In this document: positions 1-4,767 of the stretch, piece by piece
How the letters are laid out: each line of letters begins with the position of its first letter
Position numbering within the stretch: position 1 is the first letter of the stretch
Assembly (NCBI GenBank): GCA_910580155.1
Contig: CAJTWX010000060.1
Location: 1-10,164 of the forward strand
Reading direction: 5' to 3'
From: an uncultured Alphaproteobacteria bacterium
GTDB taxonomy: Bacteria > Pseudomonadota > Alphaproteobacteria > RF32 > CAG-239
DNA: 10,164 nucleotides
Translations under genes and position numbers: made by a program
Notes under the pieces: model-generated
Told to the model about the DNA's origin: nothing
The model's database searches: none
What the model saw: the letters and a program-made list of their open reading frames with translations, nothing else

Positions 1-2
1 TA

Positions 3-44
3 GTCATTGCGAAGTGCGCCGTAAGGCAGCTACTGAAGCAATCC
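3..44 (-). repeat. Interspersed repeat copy, GTCATTGCGA...GCAATCC family
   Basis: This stretch begins GTCATTGCGA and ends GCAATCC. The same two ends, reverse-complemented, bound the three tandem copies at 397-530, so this is a diverged member in the opposite orientation. Its central part differs from the other copies. It lies at the window edge, so whether more copies continue to the left cannot be seen. Such short repeats are usually scattered between genes in the genomes that carry them; no function is known to me. Confidence 0.6.
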
Positions 45-72
45 ATAACTTATGCGATAGCATCCCTTATAT

Positions 73-99
73 AAAAAGCGGCGTCAAAGTTGGCGCCGC
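73..99. terminator. GC-rich hairpin, possible terminator
   Basis: GCGGCGTC (78-85) pairs with GGCGCCGC (92-99) through eight base pairs including one T-G wobble, around a six-base loop. On the - strand it is followed by five T residues (77 to 73). On the + strand it is followed only by a pyrimidine-rich stretch. It could terminate a + strand gene lying left of the window or a - strand transcript from the 100-600 region; no gene in view uses it clearly. Confidence 0.4.
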
Positions 100-129
100 C
101 CTTCTTGCTATTTGCGAATAGTCAAGAAA

Positions 130-146
130 ATTCGGAATTTCCGAAT
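130..146. repeat. Perfect 17-bp palindrome
   Basis: ATTCGGAA (130-137) and TTCCGAAT (139-146) are perfect inverted arms around a single central base. The tiny centre makes it more suited to a dimeric DNA-binding protein than to an RNA hairpin. It lies about 75 bp upstream of the -35 box at 222. No family assignment is possible from the site alone. Confidence 0.5.
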
Positions 147-206
147 AACAATAATAAGCTTTATTATCATTATTTTTCCTTTCAAAAAATGAAAGGGGAA
201 ACCCAC

Positions 207-245
207 AACCTATTTTTTGTCTTGACATTTCAAGAAAAATAGGTT
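207..245. repeat. Nested inverted repeat over a promoter
   Basis: Perfect 11-bp arms, AACCTATTTTT (207-217) and AAAAATAGGTT (235-245), are separated by 17 bp. Inside lies a second dyad, CTTGA (221-225) and TCAAG (230-234), spaced by four bases. The outer arms flank the -35 box and reach the first base of the -10 box at 245, so a protein bound here would cover the promoter. It could also form a long AT-rich hairpin. Operator function is inferred from position. Confidence 0.5.
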
Positions 246-250
246 ATCTT
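222..250 (+). promoter_or_regulatory. Sigma-70-type promoter of the candidate small RNA
   Basis: TTGACA at 222-227 is a perfect -35 hexamer. It is followed by a 17-bp spacer and TATCTT at 245-250, which matches four of six positions of the -10 consensus. Transcription would start near 256-258. The promoter sits inside the nested inverted repeat 207-245 and is followed by a terminator at 300-333, so it appears to serve only a short transcript. The next gene, the PBP, begins about 375 bases downstream, beyond that terminator. Confidence 0.55.
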
Positions 251-251
251 T

Positions 252-279
252 AACTCACTAAGGAAGTTAAAGGTGAGTT
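252..279. repeat. Operator-like dyad at the predicted transcription start
   Basis: AACTCAC (252-258) and GTGAGTT (273-279) are perfect inverted arms separated by 14 bp. Centre-to-centre spacing is 21 bp, two turns of B-DNA. The left arm lies at the predicted start point (about 257), so it would be mostly absent from the RNA. A DNA operator is therefore more likely than an RNA stem. The site belongs to the same control region as the nested dyad at 207-245. Confidence 0.4.
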
Positions 280-333
280 TAACCCCTTTTAAGTTAAATA
301 AAGTCCAGTGTTGCTGCACCGGACTTTTCTTTT
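257..333 (+). ncRNA. Candidate small non-coding RNA, about 75 nt
   Basis: A promoter (222-250) and an intrinsic terminator (300-333) bracket this stretch. The predicted RNA has a 5' hairpin in which GTTAAA (266-271) pairs with TTTAAC (278-283) around the loop GGTGAG. It then has an unpaired segment beginning CCCCTTTT (283-290, its first base shared with the stem) and a terminator hairpin with a U-rich tail. An alternative pairing of TTAAAGG (267-273) with CCTTTTAA (285-292) would compete with the first hairpin. Two stems, an exposed C/U-rich linker and a U tail are typical of trans-acting regulatory RNAs. I do not recognise a named family. It could instead be a terminated leader, although no gene follows closely. 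Confidence 0.45.
300..333 (+). terminator. Intrinsic terminator of the candidate small RNA
   Basis: AAAGTCC (300-306) pairs with GGACTTT (321-327). After an A-C mismatch, GTG (308-310) pairs with CAC (317-319), around the loop TTGCTG. The stem runs directly into a T-rich tract ending at 333 (TTTTCTTTT, 325-333). This is a textbook rho-independent terminator on the + strand. Confidence 0.75.
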
Positions 334-396
334 ATATAACTTTGGTTTTATAAAGTCAAGTTTTTGTTTTGTTTTTGTTCTGATTTGCATTCACGG

Positions 397-530
397 GATT
401 GCCACGGGCTAAAGCCCTCGCAATGACGCGGGAAAAGGGAGGGGATTGTCACGGGCTAGAGCTGTCGCAATGACGCGGGGTGGGAGGAGGAGATTGTCAC
501 GGGCTAGAGCTGTCGCAATGATGCGTGGGG
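397..530 (+). repeat. Three tandem copies of a 36-39 bp repeat
   Basis: Copies start at 397, 444 and 492 and end near 432, 480 and 530, a period of 47-48 bp with short G/A-rich linkers. Each begins GATTG(C/T)CACGGGCTA and continues through TCGCAATGA to a G-rich end. Copies two and three share their first 30 bases exactly. Copy one carries GGGCTAAAGCCC, a perfect short hairpin that the other two have lost. Reverse-complemented, they share their ends with the copy at 3-44. This is an intergenic repeat cluster, not a CRISPR array, because the linkers are only about 11 bp and low in complexity. Confidence 0.75.
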
Positions 531-630
531 AAAGAGCGGAAGATGGTAATTGCCGAGGGGGATGTTAAGCTTTTGCTAACCAATTTGTTTTACAATTTAC
601 CATAGGTAAGATTTTTTAGTGTGTTGAACT

Positions 631-2466
631 ATGGTACAGGGTAAAAAACGGAAAACGGCGGCGGCTCCGGCTGAGAAAAAGCCTAAAAAACAGACTTTGC
701 GTAAAAAGAAAAAAAATACGCGGCAAAAACGCGGGCTGAAAGCGACACTTTTTATGCTGGCGTTATGGTGCGTGTTGGCAGCAGGGCTTGCCGTGGGAGC
801 GTTTGTGTGGTATTGTTACAGTACGTTGCCGGCTTTTTCTGCCGCAGCGTCGGTGGAGCGGCAGACCGGGGTGCGGATTTTGGCGGATAACGGTAAGGAG
901 CTGACCTCATACGGCGCATTGTTTGCCGAACCGGTGGATGTGGACAAACTGCCGAAATATGTGGCGCAGGCAGTGATTGATACCGAAGACAGGCGGTTTT
1001 ATAAGCACAGTGGTGTCGATTATATCGGTTTTGTGCGGGCAATGACTGTCAATGTTATCAAACGGCGGTATGCGCAGGGAGCCTCCACACTCACGCAGCA
1101 GGTGGCGAAAAACCTCTTTCTAACACGTGAAAAAAGCATTAAGCGTAAAGTGCAGGAGTTTATTTTGGCGCGCTGGCTTGAGAAACATTTTACCAAAAAG
1201 CAGATTTTGAATATTTATATGAACCGTGTGTTTTTTGGCAACGGGGCATACGGCATTAACGCGGCGGCCAAGCGCTTTTTTAATAAGAAAGCCAAAGACC
1301 TTAATTTGCGCGAGGCGGCAATTTTGGCGGGGGCGTTGAAGGCGCCGAGCAAATATAATTATCTTAAAAACAAAAAGCTTGCAATTGAACGTTCGGAGGT
1401 GGTTTTGTCGGCAATGCGCCGCGCAGGGTCAATTTCCTTAAAAGAATGGGAGCGCGCGATTACTCTGCCTATTGGCAGCGCATATGATAAAAATATTTTG
1501 GGGATTCGTTATTTTGGCGACTATGTGATGAGTGAAGCGGCCGGACTTGCGGATATCGGAAACGAAGATGTATATGTACGCACGACGCTGGATTATGATT
1601 TGCAAAAACGGACAGAATATCTTTTACGCAAGCATATCCGCGCCAATAAGGCCAAAAATGTGACGCAGGGGGCGGTGATTATTTTGGACCGCAGTGGTGC
1701 GATTAAGGCGATGGCGGGCGGTTATGATTATAATAAAAGCCAGTTTAACCGTGCGACACAGGCATTGCGGCAGGCAGGGTCGTCGTTTAAGTTGTTTGTG
1801 TATCTGACGGCGCTTGAAAACGGTTTTTCGCCTGCTGACGTGTTGGCGGATGAGCCGATTAAAATTGATGACTGGGCGCCGCAAAACTATGATAAGCGTT
1901 TTTATGGCAAGGTGACGCTTAAAGAGGCATTTGCGAAGTCTTTGAATGTGGCGACGGTGGATTTGGCAACGTATCTGAATTTGGACGACATCATCAGCAC
2001 TGCGGTTAAGATGGGCGTGACGACTGATGTTAAGGACGAGCCGTCACTGGTGCTCGGGGCGGCGGAAGTCAGGGTGTTGGATATGGCGGCGGCATATGCG
2101 GCGACCGCAAACGGCGGATATGCGGTTTTCCCGTTTGGAATTAAAGATGTTAAAACTGCGAAAGAGCGCATTTTATATCAGCATAAGCCGTCTGAAAAAG
2201 TGCGCGTTATTTCTGATAAGGCGCTTCAGGATGTTAATGTGTTGCTGCGGGAAGTCGTATTGACGGGAACGGGCAGAAAAGCGCGCAATGTGGCAGAAGC
2301 ACGCGGTAAAACCGGTACGTCGCAAAATTACCGCGATGCGTGGTTTATCGGCTCTAATGCCAAATATACGGCGGCGGTATGGGTCGGCAATGATGATAAC
2401 AGCCCGATGAAAGAAGTGGGGGGCGGCAATTTGCCGGCGGAAATCTGGGCGGAGATTATGAAATAG
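631..2466 (+). CDS. Class A penicillin-binding protein (PBP1-type transglycosylase/transpeptidase)
   Basis: This bifunctional enzyme polymerises lipid II into glycan strands and cross-links the peptides on the periplasmic side of the inner membrane. The protein has 611 residues. A Lys/Arg-rich cytoplasmic tail (1-37) and one membrane anchor (about 38-62) come first. The GT51 domain follows: TEDRRFYKHSGVD with catalytic Glu119, GASTLTQQ (150-157), RKVQE (172-176) and NIYMNRVFFGNGAYGIN (194-210). The transpeptidase domain has SSFK with nucleophile Ser384, SLN (437-439) and KTGT (560-563). PBP1a proteins usually exceed 700 residues; this one lacks room for a large inserted domain and stops about 50 residues after KTG. 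ATG at 631 is the first start after an in-frame TGA at 625. No Shine-Dalgarno sequence precedes it. I cannot separate the PBP1a from the PBP1c-like subfamily, so no symbol is given. Confidence 0.93.
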   Translation: MVQGKKRKTAAAPAEKKPKKQTLRKKKKNTRQKRGLKATLFMLALWCVLAAGLAVGAFVWYCYSTLPAFSAAASVERQTGVRILADNGKELTSYGALFAEPVDVDKLPKYVAQAVIDTEDRRFYKHSGVDYIGFVRAMTVNVIKRRYAQGASTLTQQVAKNLFLTREKSIKRKVQEFILARWLEKHFTKKQILNIYMNRVFFGNGAYGINAAAKRFFNKKAKDLNLREAAILAGALKAPSKYNYLKNKKLAIERSEVVLSAMRRAGSISLKEWERAITLPIGSAYDKNILGIRYFGDYVMSEAAGLADIGNEDVYVRTTLDYDLQKRTEYLLRKHIRANKAKNVTQGAVIILDRSGAIKAMAGGYDYNKSQFNRATQALRQAGSSFKLFVYLTALENGFSPADVLADEPIKIDDWAPQNYDKRFYGKVTLKEAFAKSLNVATVDLATYLNLDDIISTAVKMGVTTDVKDEPSLVLGAAEVRVLDMAAAYAATANGGYAVFPFGIKDVKTAKERILYQHKPSEKVRVISDKALQDVNVLLREVVLTGTGRKARNVAEARGKTGTSQNYRDAWFIGSNAKYTAAVWVGNDDNSPMKEVGGGNLPAEIWAEIMK

Positions 2467-2467
2467 C

Positions 2468-2818
2468 CTAAACGCCCATATCGCGGACAAAGCGTGTGCT
2501 GTCAATATAGCCATTGCGGAATTTGCCGCGAACCTCAATCAGGTGGTTTTTAAATTTGCGCCAGTTGTTGACTGTTGAGCGGTTATGCGTGAAATCAAGC
2601 GCAATGTTGGCGGTGCCGCTGTTTTCCACCCGCTCCTGATAGGTTTCGGGGTTGCAGTCTGAACTGCCGGTTCCGAAATCTTCACGTGCTAAGCGGATGT
2701 AGCCGCGACCGTTATCTTCAAAGTATGTTCCGCACCAGTTTTCCGTATTATTATTGGCTAAACCGGCGGTGGAGGTTATAACACATAAAAATAACGCCAG
2801 TGTAGCTGCTTTTAACAT
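2468..2818 (-). CDS. Small secreted protein of unknown function
   Basis: I do not recognise the family. The 116-residue protein starts with a clear Sec signal peptide (hydrophobic core 5-20, likely cleavage after TAGLA at 21), leaving a mature periplasmic or secreted domain of about 95 residues. The mature part has two cysteines, Cys29 and Cys55, that could form a disulfide, and a C-terminal strand-like segment with LIEVRGKF. The composition suggests a small beta-rich fold, but that is a guess. The start is well supported: AGGAG lies eight bases before the ATG, and a near-perfect promoter lies at 2881-2853. Its stop lies one base from the stop of the convergent PBP gene, with no visible terminator between them. 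It is probably a monocistronic gene. Confidence 0.75.
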   Translation of the reverse strand: MLKAATLALFLCVITSTAGLANNNTENWCGTYFEDNGRGYIRLAREDFGTGSSDCNPETYQERVENSGTANIALDFTHNRSTVNNWRKFKNHLIEVRGKFRNGYIDSTRFVRDMGV

Positions 2819-2852
2819 CTGCGAAACTCCTAAAAGGTTAATTTTCGCTTAA

Positions 2853-2881
2853 TATATAACAGCTTTTTGTGGTTCTGTCAA
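2853..2881 (-). promoter_or_regulatory. Strong sigma-70-type promoter of the small secreted protein
   Basis: On the - strand, TTGACA (2881-2876) is followed by a 17-bp spacer and TATATA (2858-2853). The predicted start near 2846 leaves a leader of about 27 nt containing the AGGAG ribosome-binding site. A perfect -35 and a five-of-six -10 box make this one of the best promoters in the window, suggesting good expression of the small gene. Confidence 0.7.
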
Positions 2882-2930
2882 TATGTTTTTGTCTATAATT
2901 TGTAGAATTTTAATTTTGATAAGTTTGTTA

Positions 2931-2962
2931 TAAAAAAAACACTGCCTTGGGGGGCAGTGTTT
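2931..2962 (-). terminator. Intrinsic terminator after the 91-residue protein gene
   Basis: On the - strand a 10-bp perfect stem, AAACACTGCC (2962-2953) with GGCAGTGTTT (2946-2937), encloses a six-base loop. It runs into eight T residues (2939-2932), so the lower A-T pairs and the T tract overlap. It lies 12 bases past the stop of the gene ending at 2974 and upstream of the promoter at 2881, so it insulates the two small genes from each other. Confidence 0.85.
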
Positions 2963-2973
2963 GTGAAGAGGTT

Positions 2974-3249
2974 TTATATCGGCATTTCTGTCGGAACATA
3001 ACAACGCGTTAATGTTTCTGCTGTCAGGCCGTAGATATCGCGCGGATCGGCGTGGAGATAATCCCCTTTTTGGAAAGTGAGGGGGCCGCCCCGCCAATGT
3101 GGCTCATAGCAAATCGGCTCATTAAGTTTGATGAACCGGTGAACGGCTTTAGACGGGCGATTGCGTGAGCGATAGTAATATACGTTCTGATTTTCTGCCA
3201 GCCACTGCTCCACAAGGGCGCACAGCTCTTCATAAGTGTACTGTTTCAT
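2974..3249 (-). CDS. Small conserved-looking protein, weakly PGDYG-like
   Basis: The 91-residue protein has no signal peptide or membrane segment, so it is probably cytoplasmic. An N-terminal helix-like part (YEELCALVEQWLAEN, 5-19) is followed by a basic, tyrosine-rich stretch and then FQKGDYLHADPRDIYG (59-74). The order GDY, a short gap, YG and a C-terminal aromatic/Cys segment resembles small PGDYG-type proteins, in which a PGDY motif precedes a conserved C-terminal strand. The resemblance is by eye only and weak. No function is assigned. No Shine-Dalgarno sequence precedes the ATG at 3249. A promoter with a perfect TATAAT lies about 40 bp upstream, and a strong terminator follows the stop, so it is a single-gene unit divergent from the glycosyltransferase gene. 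Confidence 0.65.
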   Translation of the reverse strand: MKQYTYEELCALVEQWLAENQNVYYYRSRNRPSKAVHRFIKLNEPICYEPHWRGGPLTFQKGDYLHADPRDIYGLTAETLTRCYVPTEMPI

Positions 3250-3272
3250 AAAAATTTGTGGTATAATGATAG

Positions 3273-3301
3273 TTAAAATAATTTAAAATTGAATGTATTA
3301 T
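3273..3301 (+). promoter_or_regulatory. Possible promoter of the glycosyltransferase gene
   Basis: TTAAAA (3273-3278), a 17-bp spacer and TATTAT (3296-3301) give a four-of-six and a five-of-six match. Transcription would start near 3308, about 77 nt before the ATG at 3385. A separate TATAAT at 3262-3267 lacks a -35 partner. The region is very AT-rich, so chance matches are likely. Confidence 0.25.
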
Positions 3302-3324
3302 AGGTGCTTTTCTAAAAAAAGCAA
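3297..3324 (-). promoter_or_regulatory. Promoter of the 91-residue protein gene
   Basis: On the - strand, TTGCTT (3324-3319) is followed by a 16-bp spacer and a perfect TATAAT (3302-3297). The predicted start near 3290 leaves a leader of about 40 nt to the ATG at 3249. The -35 box matches only three of six positions. This region also overlaps a possible + strand promoter, so the two may interfere. Confidence 0.5.
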
Positions 3325-3384
3325 GGTTTTTATTAAGCGAATATTTAGAAGATGGGGGATATGATTTAGAAAACAGGAGGCGCT

Positions 3385-4767
3385 ATGGTGTTACATTTTA
3401 ACCTTAAAGGGATGTTTTTTTTGTGTTGCGGGCTGATATTTTGGCAGATTTTTCTGCCATATCCGCTTTTAGGCGGCGTGCTTGGCGTGGCGGCGGTGTT
3501 TGGCTGGATGCGGCGGGATTTCAGTGCGGCGGATGCCGTATTTGCTGTGGCGTTTTTGTTAAATTTGTGGTATGTGGCGGCCTCAATGGGGAATGTGCGG
3601 CAATATGACTATTATAATTTTGTTATGCAGGCCGGTTATTTTATCTCTAATGATTTTTTTGTACAAAATCCGGCGGGGTTTTTGCAGGAAATTTATTTTC
3701 AGCCGCCGTTGTGGGGGCTGATTTCTGCTGTTGTGACAAAACTTTGTATGGCGCTTGGGGAAACGCAGGCGGCGGGATTTGACTGTGTGCGGTTTATCAA
3801 TCTGTTTGCGGTAAGTGGCGCGGGAATTGTTTTCTGGCGGTTTACGGGCTTGCTTTCATTTAAGCCAGAAGTACGGTTCGGCGTTTTTGCGTTGTTTTGC
3901 CTGTTTCCGGCAAATGCGATTTTTGCAAACCTTGTTAATAACGACGCGATGGTTTATTTTTTGATGCTGGTGATGTTATATGCCGGTTATCTGTGGAATT
4001 TGGCCGGCGGCTGGAAAGAAACGTTTGTTTTGGCGGGGATGTTGTTTCTGGCGGGAATGATTAAGTTTTCGGGCATAATGATTGTGCCGGCGCTCGGTGT
4101 GTTCGGGCTTTGCCGATTGGTGCAGGCGGAGGATAAACTTTCGCTAAGATTGTGGGGGCAATTTGGCGTTATCGGGCTTGGGGCGGTGCTCGGATTTGGC
4201 TGGGGGTGGTTTTTGCTTTATTATGGTTTGCCGCTGGTGCCGCCGCCTTTAAATACCGAGTTTCAGAATTTGAGCAATTATACGGTTATGGAACGGCTGT
4301 TTTCTTTGGAAACAATCGGGTATCCGCTGGCAGATGTTCGAGCGGGTAAGCTTGAGGCAAATGTTTTTCTGGCGCTTTTAAAAACAGCTTTATTTGGCGA
4401 ATGGGCGTGGCGGGGGATGTTTTGGGCGTATGTCTTGTATGCTTGGGGTGGAATACTCGCCGTTTTGTTGGCGGCATCGTTTTTTTCGCTGTGGAAATAT
4501 AAAATGGGGCGGGATTATGCACTGAACCTTGCTGTTGTTATGTTGGTGTTTTCCGTCTTCGGGGCGTGGGCAAATTTTTGGCTGGAGTATCCGTATTTTT
4601 GTTCCAGCGAGTTCCGTTATGCGGCAATTTTGTTGCCGGTATCGCTTTTATGGTTTGGCAATTATCTCTCACAAAAAAGCCTGCCAAAAGCGGCAAGTTA
4701 TGCTCTGGCAGGCGGTTTGGTACTGTTTGTTGCAGCGCGGATTATGCTTTATCTGCATACCATTTAA
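3385..4767 (+). CDS. Polytopic GT-C membrane glycosyltransferase (GT39/ArnT-like)
   Basis: The 460-residue protein is almost entirely hydrophobic, with about 11-13 predicted membrane helices. Family-type features include an acidic periplasmic-loop motif YDYYN (Asp75 is the candidate catalytic base), FQPPLW (105-110, the usual HPPLY-type motif), NNDA before a helix (185-188), KFSG (227-230) and an EFRYAAILLP segment (409-418). GT-C enzymes of this kind move a sugar from a polyprenyl-phosphate carrier onto lipid, glycan or protein outside the inner membrane; donor and acceptor cannot be read from sequence. AGGAGG lies four bases before the ATG, the strongest ribosome-binding site in the window. 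Its last 26 bp overlap the 3' end of rfbB on the opposite strand, and its codons also contain that operon's terminator. A role in surface glycan assembly with rhamnose is plausible but not shown. Confidence 0.8.
   Translation: MVLHFNLKGMFFLCCGLIFWQIFLPYPLLGGVLGVAAVFGWMRRDFSAADAVFAVAFLLNLWYVAASMGNVRQYDYYNFVMQAGYFISNDFFVQNPAGFLQEIYFQPPLWGLISAVVTKLCMALGETQAAGFDCVRFINLFAVSGAGIVFWRFTGLLSFKPEVRFGVFALFCLFPANAIFANLVNNDAMVYFLMLVMLYAGYLWNLAGGWKETFVLAGMLFLAGMIKFSGIMIVPALGVFGLCRLVQAEDKLSLRLWGQFGVIGLGAVLGFGWGWFLLYYGLPLVPPPLNTEFQNLSNYTVMERLFSLETIGYPLADVRAGKLEANVFLALLKTALFGEWAWRGMFWAYVLYAWGGILAVLLAASFFSLWKYKMGRDYALNLAVVMLVFSVFGAWANFWLEYPYFCSSEFRYAAILLPVSLLWFGNYLSQKSLPKAASYALAGGLVLFVAARIMLYLHTI
4673..4713 (-). 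terminator. Intrinsic terminator of the rhamnose operon, inside the convergent gene
   Basis: On the - strand, GCCTGCCA (4713-4706) pairs perfectly with TGGCAGGC (4686-4679) around a 19-base loop. Six T residues follow at once (4678-4673). It begins 29 bases beyond the rfbB stop codon (4744-4742) and lies entirely within the coding sequence of the + strand glycosyltransferase. Position, orientation and T tract fit an rfb operon terminator; the long loop is slightly unusual. Confidence 0.65.

Larger units (their letters stand above)
1..630. other. Gene-free region rich in repeats and dyad symmetries
   Basis: No convincing protein gene lies here. It holds, in order: a repeat copy (3-44), a GC-rich hairpin (78-99), a perfect 8+1+8 palindrome (130-146), a 7+3+7 dyad (151-167), a 7+5+7 hairpin (178-196), a promoter within nested inverted repeats (207-250), a candidate small RNA ending in a terminator (257-333), and three tandem repeats (397-530). 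The last 100 bases before the PBP start show no clear promoter. TACAAT at 591-596 is a possible -10 box without a recognisable -35. A purely repetitive or eroded spacer is the alternative reading. Confidence 0.7.

Noticed and set aside
273..353. A 26-codon open frame from GTG with AAGGA upstream, within the small-RNA region
   Set aside because: It runs through the intrinsic terminator (300-333) and would lack a stop codon in the terminated transcript; the encoded peptide shows no recognisable feature.
397..530. Possible CRISPR array made of three repeats
   Set aside because: Linkers are only about 11 bp, G/A-rich and not spacer-like, the copies are imperfect, and no cas gene is present. A related copy lies elsewhere in the opposite orientation.
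545..561. Possible fourth, degenerate repeat copy (ATTGCCGAGGGGG)
   Set aside because: Only about a dozen bases resemble the repeat start, and the CGCAATGA part is missing.
564..609. Small dyads near 564-580 and 597-609 before the PBP gene as terminator or operator
   Set aside because: Stems are only 5-6 bp, one with a bulge, and no convincing T tract or conserved motif accompanies them.
2173..2538. A 121-residue - strand open frame crossing the PBP and small-gene 3' ends
   Set aside because: It overlaps two better-supported genes and has no start context or domain; it reflects base composition.
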